A DNA stretch of 26,209 bases from Veillonella sp. (GCA_019419725.1 DXZL01000008.1:1-26209), one strand, 5' to 3'; counted from the stretch's first letter, positions 8,004 through 16,304 are shown. A program made the numbers and translations. The notes: a model not told the origin generated them from the letters alone.

Positions 8004-8450
8004 TTATTCAGCTACTACGTTAACCTTGATAGTACTTGTAATCTCAGGATGAACACGAACGAGTACGTCATGTACGCCTAATGTTTTCAATGGTTCTTTG
8101 ATTTCGATTTTCTTTTTATCGATATCTACTTTGTATTGAGCTTTAGCTGCATCGGAAATGTCTTTTGCAGTAACGGAACCAAATACACGACCTTCTTCAC
8201 CCATGCGAACTTTTACAGTTACTTCAACCTTAGCCAATTGAGCTGCCAAGATTTTAGCTTCATCATTCGCTACAACTTTGTGGTGAGCAATGGATTCTTG
8301 TTTTTGTTTCGCATTATTTACGTTAGTCGCTGTACCTTCAAGGCCAAGACCTTTTTTGATCAATACATTGCGGCCATATGCATCGCTAACTTCAACGATT
8401 TCGCCTTTTTTACCAACCTTTTTAACGTCTTCTAACAATACTACTTTCAT
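8004..8450 (-). CDS. rplI: 50S ribosomal protein L9
   Basis: Binds 23S rRNA at the base of the L1 stalk and helps reading-frame maintenance. The 148 residues start MKVVLLEDVKKVGKKGEIVE and continue with the typical SDAYGRNVLIKKGLG, the long central helix, and a C-terminal domain ending in VRVHPEITSTIKVNVVAE. Its ATG overlaps the TGA of gdpP (ATGA, four bases), which suggests translational coupling. The gdpP-rplI-dnaB order is the standard Firmicute arrangement. Confidence 0.98.
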   Translation of the reverse strand: MKVVLLEDVKKVGKKGEIVEVSDAYGRNVLIKKGLGLEGTATNVNNAKQKQESIAHHKVVANDEAKILAAQLAKVEVTVKVRMGEEGRVFGSVTAKDISDAAKAQYKVDIDKKKIEIKEPLKTLGVHDVLVRVHPEITSTIKVNVVAE

Positions 8451-10474
8451 TGTTCTTCCTCCTCTTTCTCAGCGGAATGAAGGGCTTCAAGAGCATGCTC
8501 TAAGATAGCCTTCTTCGCTTCCTCTATCGTCATACCTTGTAATTGGGCACCAGCCACTGTTCTGTGACCGCCGCCACCCAAGGCTTCCATTACAACCTGT
8601 ACATTTACCTTGCCTTTGGATCGAGCACTAACGCCGATACCGCCGTCATTCAAAGAGTAAAGTACAAAGGCTGCTTCAATATCTTCATTACTGATGAGCA
8701 TATCCGCACTTTGTGCAGCTAATGCCATCATATCCTTCAAACCTTCAGGTGCTACTGAAATAGCAATCCCTTCAGTTCGACTGGCTTCAAATACCATTTT
8801 AGCACGCAATTGGATGGAATCGAAGGTTTCAATAAATAATTGTTTAACCTTATCAATATCCGCCCCCGCACGGCGCAAGAACGCGGCCGCTTCAAAGGTA
8901 CGAGCACCAGTTTGTTGGATAAAGTTCTTCGTATCTAATACGATACCTGCATAAATACCTGTAGCTTCAGCTTTTGAAAGTTTTACGCCACCACCTGCAT
9001 ATTGTACAAGCTCTGTTACGAGCTCAGATGTAGATGACGCAGTTGGTTCCAAGTACGTAAGCAATGGGTTTTCAACAAAGTCCGCTGCACGACGGTGATG
9101 GTCGATAACGATGCGTCGTTCTGAAATTTCCAGAGCCTCTTGAGCAGCTACCATTTCTTGACGATGCGTATCACATACGATAGTAAGCGTATTCGCATCT
9201 ACCCACGCTTTTGCTGCCTCTGGGGTAATAATATGTTCCGTCCAGAACTCATCGTCTTTCAAAACAGTCACCATTTTATCAATAGCACTAGTTTCCTTTG
9301 AAAGCACGATGCGCAATTCTTTGCCCAAAGTCCGTGCAATAGCTACAACACCGATAATACCACCTAATGCATCGTAGTCTTCACGTTTGTGGCCCATCAC
9401 AAGGATTTTATCGGAATCAAGCATAAGCTCATGTAAAGCTTGTGATACAACACGAGCACGAACGCGCGTATTCTTCTCAACACCAGCTGTATTGCCACCG
9501 AAGAAGCGGGTGCTTTCACCATCCATAATACACACTTGGTCACCACCACGACCCAATGCAATATCTAAGGCAGCACGAGCACGACTAGACACCTCTTTTA
9601 CAGAGCCTACATTCTCGCTAATCCCCACAGAAATCGTAGCTGGCACTTGACGAGGAGAAGGCAATTTACGAATGCGTTCAAGCACTTTAAAGCCATTTTC
9701 CTCCATCTCATGAAGGGCGCCACGAGAAATAGCAAAGGTATACATATCGTCTTGGAAGTTACGAATAAAGCCTTCATAACGGTCAATTTCATCCATAATG
9801 ATATTATTAATATCTGCCCAAACGCTAGTATACTCGCGGTCACTAAGACCTTTAGTCAATTCTTCGAGATTATCGATTTGAATCATGCCCCATACAGGCT
9901 GATCCTCTTCAGCTTTAATACGGGCCTTTTCGAGAGCCGTAATGTCCTTAAAGTACAGAGCCATGACTGCATGTTCGGCCAATTCATCTTCACTATGAAT
10001 ATCTGGTCGCGTATCACGAGGATCGATGAATTTGTAGATAATTTGGAAATATCTTTCATCATATTTTTCCGTCATATATCCGGATTTGCCCCAGATTTTA
10101 TCGATACGGAAGCCAGGCAATAGAGCAGACATTTTTTGAAGTTTATTCCAGTCTACTGTAACCCAGTCTGCAAAGACGCTATTATTCCATACCAAGGTGC
10201 CTTGTTTATTAACAAGGACAATGCCCATCGGTAAATTTTGTAAAGCAAAGTTAGAAGCTTGTGTGACGTTTTTCATCATCGCCCCAAACTGTTCCCTTGC
10301 TAAACGACGCCGGTTATGAAGGGTATTGTAGTTAACCAAATATGCCGCTACTACGATAATTAATGCTAAAACTGCAATAGCCCAGTTCAAATAGGCCAGC
10401 AACAATAACAACAATACGATAACGGTAATAATGGTAACTTCTAAACCTTCCCATTTTCGTTGAAAGGATTTCAT
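8447..10474 (-). CDS. gdpP: Cyclic-di-AMP phosphodiesterase GdpP
   Basis: Membrane enzyme that hydrolyses cyclic di-AMP to pApA, affecting potassium and osmotic balance and cell-wall stress; 675 residues. Two N-terminal helices (about residues 13-48) are followed by a PAS-like domain (LPMGIVLVNKQGTLVWNNSV), a degenerate GGDEF domain near 195-315 (NFQDDMYTF stands where the GGDEF signature would be), and the DHH/DHHA1 catalytic part: GHKREDYDALGG (361), VCDTHRQ (Asp 435), DHH (458-460) and GGGGHRTVAGAQ near the end. All expected DHH metal ligands appear present. AAAGGAGG precedes the start. It lies 19 bases after yybS and overlaps rplI. Loss of this gene changes beta-lactam tolerance in other Firmicutes. 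Confidence 0.97.
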   Translation of the reverse strand: MKSFQRKWEGLEVTIITVIVLLLLLLAYLNWAIAVLALIIVVAAYLVNYNTLHNRRRLAREQFGAMMKNVTQASNFALQNLPMGIVLVNKQGTLVWNNSVFADWVTVDWNKLQKMSALLPGFRIDKIWGKSGYMTEKYDERYFQIIYKFIDPRDTRPDIHSEDELAEHAVMALYFKDITALEKARIKAEEDQPVWGMIQIDNLEELTKGLSDREYTSVWADINNIIMDEIDRYEGFIRNFQDDMYTFAISRGALHEMEENGFKVLERIRKLPSPRQVPATISVGISENVGSVKEVSSRARAALDIALGRGGDQVCIMDGESTRFFGGNTAGVEKNTRVRARVVSQALHELMLDSDKILVMGHKREDYDALGGIIGVVAIARTLGKELRIVLSKETSAIDKMVTVLKDDEFWTEHIITPEAAKAWVDANTLTIVCDTHRQEMVAAQEALEISERRIVIDHHRRAADFVENPLLTYLEPTASSTSELVTELVQYAGGGVKLSKAEATGIYAGIVLDTKNFIQQTGARTFEAAAFLRRAGADIDKVKQLFIETFDSIQLRAKMVFEASRTEGIAISVAPEGLKDMMALAAQSADMLISNEDIEAAFVLYSLNDGGIGVSARSKGKVNVQVVMEALGGGGHRTVAGAQLQGMTIEEAKKAILEHALEALHSAEKEEEEQ

Positions 10475-10493
10475 AACGGCCTCCTTTCTGTTA

Positions 10494-11450
10494 CTACTGA
10501 CGCGCTTTGTAACGTGTCCGTAAATCTAAAAACATATCTATAACACCAAATATTGCTAATGCCTGCCCAAAGAAAAATGCATATACACCAAGCAATATCC
10601 ACTTCAATTTATTACTCATGCGATAACTACTCATTAAATCTGCTAAAGCTGCAAATCCATGAACAGAACACATAGAGCTACCTAGGAGTAATACATTAGT
10701 ACTAATGGCTGTGACCCATGAAGAGTTCATATTGATATGTGGAGCACCATATATACCAATGATGCCTAAAGCATATAGCCCTGCACTCCAAACGGGCATT
10801 CTCCATTCTTCAATGGGTAAAAATCGAGGTATGGAGATACGTAATCGCTTACCTAACCATATAGATATCTGAATAGTTATATAACTATATGATACTGCAG
10901 CTATAGCTACAGCTACAAAAAACGCATCCTTCAAACCAGTAGCAAGCTTATCCATATTTTTTACAAATAAATCAGCTTGTTCCTGTGTAATATTAGAATT
11001 CGTCTGCAATGCTTGATCAGCAATCATACGAGCTTGCTCTGTCATCTGTGTATCTATCCTTGATAGGTCAATACCAGATATATACGCTTGTGCAATAAAA
11101 GTTACTAATACGGCAACAAACATAGCAATACTAGGGAGTAATAGCCGTTTAATCGTTCCTAAAGAAAGACGATTACCTTCTCCTACTCCTACACCTACCG
11201 CAGCAAATAAACCAACAGGTATACCATTCCATGGTCCAAACAAGACTACCGCTAAGAAAGTAGTGACAACAGCTGCCGATATACTATATTTACGGCCCCA
11301 TTTTGTTCCAATTATGCCAATGGCTGCAGGTGTAACAAAAAATGATAAAAAAGCGAAAGCTGGTATATAAACACTGATAGCACTAAGGATAACACCTATA
11401 GCACTAACAAATCCAGTTTCTACCATCGCTCTTGTATTTGTTTGTTTCAT
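10494..11450 (-). CDS. yybS: YybS-family (DUF2232) membrane protein
   Basis: A 318-residue multi-helix inner-membrane protein, first gene of the operon. The N-terminal half has hydrophobic segments such as FVSAIGVILSAISVYIPAF and the Gly-rich VGLFAAVGVGVGEGNR. A hydrophilic external stretch (about residues 130-170) follows, then the C-terminal helices. Location directly before gdpP, rplI and dnaB matches yybS of Bacillus, and the length and membrane plan fit DUF2232. The family has an ECF transporter S-component-like look, but no function is established. GGAG lies shortly before the ATG. Transcription starts from the near-consensus promoter at 11498-11526. Confidence 0.88.
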   Translation of the reverse strand: MKQTNTRAMVETGFVSAIGVILSAISVYIPAFAFLSFFVTPAAIGIIGTKWGRKYSISAAVVTTFLAVVLFGPWNGIPVGLFAAVGVGVGEGNRLSLGTIKRLLLPSIAMFVAVLVTFIAQAYISGIDLSRIDTQMTEQARMIADQALQTNSNITQEQADLFVKNMDKLATGLKDAFFVAVAIAAVSYSYITIQISIWLGKRLRISIPRFLPIEEWRMPVWSAGLYALGIIGIYGAPHINMNSSWVTAISTNVLLLGSSMCSVHGFAALADLMSSYRMSNKLKWILLGVYAFFFGQALAIFGVIDMFLDLRTRYKARQ

Positions 11451-11497
11451 AAATCTCCATTCTAAATCAAAGAAGATAGATTAATTGGTATCTTTTA

Positions 11498-11526
11498 ATT
11501 ATAACAGTTTAAAAAGGTAACTTCAA
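11498..11526 (-). promoter_or_regulatory. Promoter of the yybS-gdpP-rplI-dnaB operon
   Basis: Minus-strand TTGAAG (11526-11521), a 17-base spacer and a perfect TATAAT (11503-11498), about 45 bases before the yybS start and downstream of the ribonuclease J terminator. Confidence 0.8.
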
Positions 11527-11600
11527 ATACCCTATGTAGTAGATAAATGCGATAGCACCGCTATTTATGGTAGATTTAAAAGGTTCCTTTTAACATGTTA

Positions 11601-11630
11601 AAAGTACCACACCTTGAGGTGCGGTACTTT
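11601..11630 (-). terminator. Terminator of ribonuclease J
   Basis: In minus-strand RNA AAAGTACCGCACC pairs with GGTGTGGTACTTT (one G-U pair) around a TCAA loop, followed by TTAAC. It lies 16 bases after the rnj stop and separates it from the yybS promoter. Confidence 0.8.
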
Positions 11631-11646
11631 CATATATTGTATTTGA

Positions 11647-13821
11647 TTATACGTCTTGAATAATCGGCAAGATCATAGGACGACGGCGAGTTTTATCATA
11701 GAAGAATTTACCCAACGCGTCGCGTACGTTTTGCTTAATAGTAGTCCAATCTTTAATACGTTGCATTTCGCATTCTTCAAGGACTTGGTCTACACGATGT
11801 TCTGCAGCAATCATAAGTTCTTCTGCATCACGTACGTATACGAAGCCACGAGATACGAGGTCTGGACCAGCTACGATTGTACCAGAAGCTTTGTCCATCG
11901 CCATGACAACGATAACCATACCTTCTTGAGCCAATTGTTGACGGTCGCGGATAACGATGTTACCTACGTCACCAACGCCAAGGCCATCTACGAAGATAGC
12001 GCCAGCTTGTACACGACCGGCTTTGCGACCACCATCTTTATCGAATTCAAAGATTTGACCATTGTCGCCGATAAGGACTTTCTTAGGATCTACGCCCATA
12101 GCTACACCAAGTTCACCATGACGGCGCAACATGCGGTACTCACCATGAACTGGGATGAAGTATTCTGGACGAACAAGGTTAAGCATTGTTTTAAGCTCTT
12201 CTTGGCTCGCATGACCAGATACGTGGATACCACGATCTTTACCGTATACTACGTGACAACCTAGGCGAAGCAAGTTATCAATAGTTCTACCTACAGCACC
12301 TTCGTTACCAGGAATTGGTGTAGCAGAGATGATAACAGTATCATTCGGTGCCAATTCTACAGTACGGTGATTGCTAGTAGCCATGCGGGACAAGCCTGCC
12401 ATCGGTTCACCTTGAGAACCAGTTGTTAAGATCATGATTTGGTCATCTGTGTAGTTGTGCATTACATCTACGTCGATGATTGTATTTGGTGGAATGTTTA
12501 AGTAACCGCGTTCTTGAGCGATTTCTGTAACATTTACCATACTGCGGCCCATAACGACAACCTTACGGTTGAACATAACTGCCGCATCAATAGCTTGTTG
12601 GATACGAGATACGTTAGAAGCGAATGTTGCCAAAACAACGCGGCCTTTTGCTTCGCCAACAGCTTGTTTGATAGCAGGACCTACGGAACTTTCAGAACCT
12701 GTAGTACCTGGTTTTTCAACGTTTGTAGAGTCGGACATCAAGGCCAATACACCTTTATTACCGAGCTCAGCAAATTTGTGCATATCCATCAAACGGCCAT
12801 CAACTGGCGTTTGGTCAATTTTAAAGTCACCTGTATGAAGCACAGTACCGATTGGTGTATCGAAGTACACAGCACAGGAGTCAGGGATGGAGTGGTTTGT
12901 TTGGATAAAACCAACCTTCACTTGACCAATTTGAACTTCATCGCCTGCAGCAATAGTACGAAGACATTTTGGAGATACCTTATGTTCTTTAAACTTGCCT
13001 TCAATCAAACCACAAACGAGGTTTGTTGCATATACTGGGCAGTTAATTTCTTTCATAAGGTATGCCAAGGAACCAATATGGTCCTCGTGACCATGGGTAA
13101 TTACGACAGCTTTCACGCGATCCTTATTCTCAATGATATAGCTCATATCAGGAATAACGATATCTACGCCAAGCATATCTTCGCTAGGGAACGCAAGGCC
13201 AGAGTCGAGAACGATAATTTCGTCCTCATATTGGAAGATGGTCATGTTTTTACCGATTTCACCAAGACCGCCAAGAGGGATGATTTGGAATTTACCCTTA
13301 TTAGCGCCATTTGGTGTACGACCTACTAATTCCACAGGAGCCTCTTGATTGTTGCGGTTTGTGGAGCGATTATTTGGACGGTTGTTATTACGGTTTTGAC
13401 TATTGCGACCATTGTTAGAGCGCGTATTACGCGTATTTTCACTACGTTCACCACGTGGTGCACGAGTTTGACGAGGTTTACGTTCTGTACGTTCTTGACC
13501 TTCACCTTGCTCAGCATTGCGACGTGTATTTGTACGGCGTGTCGTATTAGTACGACCACCATTTGCATTTGTACGAGTATTTGTACGGCGTTGGCGTGTT
13601 GTGCCTTCACCTTCACCAGCTGCATGTTGACGAGTACGACCCTCGCCAGCAGGGCGGCGTGTATTAGTACGGCGGCGAGTCTGTTTATGTTCGCCTTCAG
13701 CCGCAGCTGTACGAGTAGCAGGTTTTGCTACTGTTGGTTCTGCTTTCACTTGTGCAGTAACCTGATTATCTGTTGTATTCACAGTTCCTCCTAAAATTTT
13801 GTTCATTATTTTATTTAACAT
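11647..13821 (-). CDS. rnj: Ribonuclease J with long disordered N-terminal extension
   Basis: 5'-to-3' exonuclease/endonuclease of the metallo-beta-lactamase/beta-CASP family, central to mRNA decay and rRNA processing. From ATG 13821 it has about 724 residues against roughly 555 usual. The catalytic core starts around residue 177 (KFQIIPLGGLGEIGKNMT), with zinc ligands HGHEDH near 243-248, DSTNVEKPGTTGSE, GSQGEPMAGLSRM and HVSGHASQEEL. The preceding 175 residues are almost only Arg, Asn, Thr, Gly and Glu, with repeated RRTNTR units: disordered and probably RNA-binding. The start is uncertain: ATG 13821 has AGGTGAG ten bases upstream, while a downstream GTG at 13779 has a perfect AGGAGG but only four bases of spacing. 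A structured leader precedes it. Confidence 0.95.
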   Translation of the reverse strand: MLNKIMNKILGGTVNTTDNQVTAQVKAEPTVAKPATRTAAAEGEHKQTRRRTNTRRPAGEGRTRQHAAGEGEGTTRQRRTNTRTNANGGRTNTTRRTNTRRNAEQGEGQERTERKPRQTRAPRGERSENTRNTRSNNGRNSQNRNNNRPNNRSTNRNNQEAPVELVGRTPNGANKGKFQIIPLGGLGEIGKNMTIFQYEDEIIVLDSGLAFPSEDMLGVDIVIPDMSYIIENKDRVKAVVITHGHEDHIGSLAYLMKEINCPVYATNLVCGLIEGKFKEHKVSPKCLRTIAAGDEVQIGQVKVGFIQTNHSIPDSCAVYFDTPIGTVLHTGDFKIDQTPVDGRLMDMHKFAELGNKGVLALMSDSTNVEKPGTTGSESSVGPAIKQAVGEAKGRVVLATFASNVSRIQQAIDAAVMFNRKVVVMGRSMVNVTEIAQERGYLNIPPNTIIDVDVMHNYTDDQIMILTTGSQGEPMAGLSRMATSNHRTVELAPNDTVIISATPIPGNEGAVGRTIDNLLRLGCHVVYGKDRGIHVSGHASQEELKTMLNLVRPEYFIPVHGEYRMLRRHGELGVAMGVDPKKVLIGDNGQIFEFDKDGGRKAGRVQAGAIFVDGLGVGDVGNIVIRDRQQLAQEGMVIVVMAMDKASGTIVAGPDLVSRGFVYVRDAEELMIAAEHRVDQVLEECEMQRIKDWTTIKQNVRDALGKFFYDKTRRRPMILPIIQDV

Positions 13822-14100
13822 AGTTTCTTTTCTCACCTATCACTTGAATTGATCTATGCTATGGAGGCCACACAAAGAAAAAGGCGCTAAAATACTAGCG
13901 TCTCGTCAAATAGGCGCAAAAATGCGCTATCAATTTTTGCCGTTCCTAGTGTTGTTGTGACCATTTGCCATAGCAAATGAGTATATTGCCATCATTAGAC
14001 ATGTCAGCCGCGACGGGTACGTTCTCTTCGTTCCTATCCAATGGGTCTTGCAATATAATCCGATCGATTTTGATGAAAGCCTCGCTTTCATACGTTATGT
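13822..14100 (-). promoter_or_regulatory. Long structured leader of ribonuclease J
   Basis: About 270 bases between the probable promoter and the rnj start. Hairpins seen in minus-strand RNA: TGAAAGC-GAG-GCTTTCA; TATATTGC with GCAATATA enclosing about 60 bases; CATTTGC-TATG-GCAAATG; TAGCGC-ATTTTT-GCGCCTA; and near 13882-13900 CGCTA-GTATTT-TAGCG followed by CCTTTTTCTTT, which looks like an intrinsic terminator. The TAGCG arm of the fourth hairpin could instead pair with CGCTA of the last, so the two folds may exclude each other. I could not match it to a known riboswitch, T-box, 6S or SRP RNA. Self-control of rnj is inference. Confidence 0.5.
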
Positions 14101-14102
14101 CT

Positions 14103-14108
14103 ATTGTA
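14103..14108 (-). promoter_or_regulatory. Possible -10 box of the ribonuclease J promoter
   Basis: TACAAT on the minus strand, directly downstream of the preceding gene's terminator. The -35 is poor: TTGTTA sits at only 15 bases and TTTTGT at 17. It is the best start I can see for the rnj transcript. Confidence 0.4.
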
Positions 14109-14118
14109 ACATAAAAAT

Positions 14119-14155
14119 AGCGTTAACAAAAGAGGGTAGCCCCCATGTTAACGCT
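14119..14155 (-). terminator. Terminator of the DUF805 protein gene
   Basis: Ten perfect pairs, AGCGTTAACA with TGTTAACGCT, around a 17-base loop, then ATTTTTATG in the minus direction. It follows the stop at 14174 and insulates it from ribonuclease J. Confidence 0.8.
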
Positions 14156-14173
14156 ACTTAGATATATCATATT

Positions 14174-15253
14174 CTATTTGTCATCATCGGGCATAGTTTT
14201 GTAAAATCCTTCGATACGCCACGCACCATTCTCTTCAATGACAGAAATATAGCGCTTCATCGGCGTTGATTCTACAACACCGGCGCCAACCTTTGTGGTT
14301 TGTAGGCTTGCATCAAAGACAATGCGCTTCAAATCCCCTGTGCGACTCACCCTTGTAACACCCAGGGATACTACATCCACCTTTGGCGCTTGTTTCATGG
14401 ACTCTAGCCATTTTTGTTTTTCTGTCGGGTTTGTACTAGCTTGGCTAATGATATAGGTGAAAGCCTTATCATAATCCTTGTTATTCAGGGCATCAAAATA
14501 ATTTTGCACAGAAGCTCGCGCTGCTTCCGCACTGCCTTCACCAACGATAGAGTTTGTAAGCCATCCGTCAGGGAATACTTCATTAGCTGGGCCCATCGCA
14601 CGTAAAGATGCGCCAAACACACAGATTACTATAACAAGTAATCCCACTAGAACACGTGTAGTTAAAGCACTACTCGTAGGAGATACCTTCATAATAGATG
14701 CCAAGCGCTTATCTATGACGATATGTTGCAATGCGCTGCCATATTGATTATCCTGTGGCTGTCCTTTTACACATAACAAACCTAATAAGATCAAAGGCCC
14801 TACAAAAGGAATAAGAAACAACAACAAGGTAGCGCTGCTTTTACCTGTATCATGGAGGCGTCGTACAGATAACGCAGCCAAAGGCATCAAGGATACTAAG
14901 CTGAGTATGGCAACGATAAGACCTGCTAATCCGATTAGATAGGGCCCCGTTTGGAATATGGCTGTCAAACCATAAAACACCGCTAACAAGCCAACAATAG
15001 CAATATGCCATAACAACAGAAATTGGAAAAACTCCCTACGAGAGGCGCGACCATCAGTATCCATGAACTTTTTCCCCATCACATAGAGGAATGTATCCTT
15101 ATAACTCATTTGGTAATGGGCGAAAGGATAGATTACATCGCCTTCTGGTGCGATACGCTCCACCTCTGTGGCCACCGTATACTGTCCACAAGTAGGACAA
15201 AACATAGCCGCTTCATCACAATAATGACGGCAAGCATCACAATAACGTTTCAT
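14174..15253 (-). CDS. Zinc-ribbon, DUF805 and NTF2-like membrane protein
   Basis: 359 residues of unknown function in three parts. Residues 1-25 form a zinc ribbon with two CxxC pairs (CDAC and CPTC). Residues about 60-175 form a DUF805 membrane domain, including GRASRREFFQFLLLWHI, LSVRRLHDTGKSSATLLLFL and GQPQDNQYG. After a further helix near 205-225 (VLVGLLVIVICVFGASLRAM), the last 130 residues form a probably external domain (AARASVQNYFDALNNKDYDK ... NGAWRIEGFY) resembling DUF4878/NTF2-like folds. GGAGAG lies six bases before the start. It follows the glycosylase gene by 55 bases, perhaps on one transcript. The ribbon faces the cytosol and the NTF2-like part the outside, if topology is as predicted. 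Confidence 0.82.
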   Translation of the reverse strand: MKRYCDACRHYCDEAAMFCPTCGQYTVATEVERIAPEGDVIYPFAHYQMSYKDTFLYVMGKKFMDTDGRASRREFFQFLLLWHIAIVGLLAVFYGLTAIFQTGPYLIGLAGLIVAILSLVSLMPLAALSVRRLHDTGKSSATLLLFLIPFVGPLILLGLLCVKGQPQDNQYGSALQHIVIDKRLASIMKVSPTSSALTTRVLVGLLVIVICVFGASLRAMGPANEVFPDGWLTNSIVGEGSAEAARASVQNYFDALNNKDYDKAFTYIISQASTNPTEKQKWLESMKQAPKVDVVSLGVTRVSRTGDLKRIVFDASLQTTKVGAGVVESTPMKRYISVIEENGAWRIEGFYKTMPDDDK

Positions 15254-15269
15254 AAACTTCTCTCCAAAA

Positions 15270-15319
15270 CTCTCAATCTTTTATTACTTTAAAGCTCTCA
15301 ATCGTTTATTATTTTAAAT
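15270..15319. repeat. Tandem 25-bp duplication over the glycosylase 3' end
   Basis: Two adjacent 25-base copies (15270-15294 and 15295-15319), each starting CTCTCAATC, match at 22 of 25 positions. The right copy contains the stop codon and last codons of the glycosylase gene; the left one lies in the spacer. It looks like a small slippage duplication. Confidence 0.75.
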
Positions 15320-16100
15320 ATGTATCTACCGCCTCAGCGAACCCTTGTCTATAGAGATTAGCCCCACCGTTTGCAGGGTGGCGTAAGCCAATAGCAGACA
15401 GGCCAAATTTGCCCATTGTATCAGCAGACTTTTGCCCTACGGCCAGCATAAGAGGTTCTACACCGCCTAGCTCTAGATGTAAATCTAACAAGCGTTTTGT
15501 GTACTCCCAACCTAATTGTTGTTCTCTCTCCGTAGGTGTACGGTTCGTCAATGGATTTCCATCCTTATGTGGATGGAAAGGGAATATATTCCACAACAAT
15601 GTATCATAGGGGTCGATACCTTTTTCTACGATAGCACTCCACACCACCGTATCAGTAGGTTCATTAAAGCCATCCTTCTGCTGTGTTCCTTTTAATAAAG
15701 AGCTAGTAGGAGAACTAGTGCGTTCCAATCGAATAGTCGTGACATCCTTCGCACGAATGGTTTTATGCTTATCTAATAGCATTCTCTCACAAGTAATAGC
15801 AATACCTGTAAATCGTCCCCCTTGATACCCTACAGCCTCAGCCACTACAAAGACCTTAGCGCGACCTAAACGAGGCAATAAATAGGCTACCAAATTATCT
15901 CGACGCACTTGAGCCGCATCAAAACCATCTGTAACGATCTCTAAATCGGGATTTATCTCGCCCCAAGGATTATGAACGAGACTACCTTGATACTGGGCAA
16001 GCCAATCCACAAAACCGCGCACCTTTTCTACACGCTTTGTATCAAAGGACGCTATATATTCATCAAAAGACATGCTCTTCTCTAAATCAAATAAAGACAT
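15309..16100 (-). CDS. Uracil-DNA glycosylase family protein
   Basis: 263-residue member of the uracil-DNA glycosylase superfamily, expected to remove damaged or deaminated bases. Signs are VHNPWGEI near residue 42, the active-site-like loop VVAEAVGYQGGRFTGIAIT (about 84-102), the core strand LLWNIFPFHPHKDGNPLTNR with its Asn and the FPFHP turn, the helix with LMLAVGQKSADTMGKFG, and the second motif LRHPANGGANLYRQG, in place of the usual HPS-type loop. The substrate cannot be fixed from sequence. GGAGG lies four bases before the start. The gene begins just downstream of the tandem small-RNA region and is followed by the DUF805 gene. Confidence 0.85.
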   Translation of the reverse strand: MSLFDLEKSMSFDEYIASFDTKRVEKVRGFVDWLAQYQGSLVHNPWGEINPDLEIVTDGFDAAQVRRDNLVAYLLPRLGRAKVFVVAEAVGYQGGRFTGIAITCERMLLDKHKTIRAKDVTTIRLERTSSPTSSLLKGTQQKDGFNEPTDTVVWSAIVEKGIDPYDTLLWNIFPFHPHKDGNPLTNRTPTEREQQLGWEYTKRLLDLHLELGGVEPLMLAVGQKSADTMGKFGLSAIGLRHPANGGANLYRQGFAEAVDTYLK

Positions 16101-16182
16101 ACAGCCTCCAGTTTAAATTTCATATGTTATTACCGATATATATCTACTATACATGATAATTACACGAATTGCAGAAGAAATA

Positions 16183-16262
16183 TAAAAACCACCCAAGGAC
16201 GTCGAAATACTTGGGTGGTTCTTTTAAGGTGTACACTAATGGAACTCCTTACTCTTTTAGCT
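16183..16262 (-). ncRNA. Candidate small RNA, downstream copy of a tandem pair
   Basis: On the minus strand TAGACA (16296-16291), a 16-base spacer and TATACT (16274-16269) predict a start near 16262. About 80 bases later an 11-pair stem AACCACCCAAG / CTTGGGTGGTT with a 12-base loop, followed by TTTATATTTC, ends the transcript. No open frame is evident. It shares the 20 bases at its start, TCCA-T-AGTG-like middle bases, AAAAGAA-CCACC before the stem and CGAC in the loop with the unit 120 bp upstream. Confidence 0.45.
16187..16220 (-). terminator. Terminator hairpin of the downstream small-RNA unit
   Basis: Perfect 11-base arms around the loop TATTTCGACGTC (minus strand), followed by a T-rich tract. 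It lies between the ABC operon and the glycosylase gene. Confidence 0.85.
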
Positions 16263-16275
16263 ACTTATAGTATAC
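16256..16275. repeat. 20-bp direct repeat, copy 1
   Basis: TTTAGCTACTTATAGTATAC, identical to 16376-16395 exactly 120 bases away. On the minus strand it contains TATACT followed by ATAAGTAGCTAAA, i.e. a -10 box and presumed transcript start. Confidence 0.95.
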
Positions 16276-16304
16276 ATTATTTTAGGATTTTGTCTATTAT
16301 AATT

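Noticed and set aside
9647..10123. 158-codon plus-strand open frame opposite gdpP
   Set aside because: Lies fully within the well-supported gdpP gene and shows no family pattern.
11656..12264. 202-codon plus-strand open frame opposite the ribonuclease J C-terminus
   Set aside because: Mirror of a real gene; composition unlike a protein and no ribosome site.
12514..13329. 271-codon plus-strand open frame opposite ribonuclease J
   Set aside because: The reverse strand carries the unmistakable ribonuclease J catalytic core; the plus-strand product is rich in Cys, His and Asn with no domain and no ribosome site.
13822..14100. Known riboswitch, T-box, SRP, 6S or RNase P RNA in the ribonuclease J leader
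   Set aside because: None of the conserved cores I know (T-box AGGGTGGNACC, SRP GGAAGCAGC loop, TPP, SAM, c-di-AMP elements) is present.
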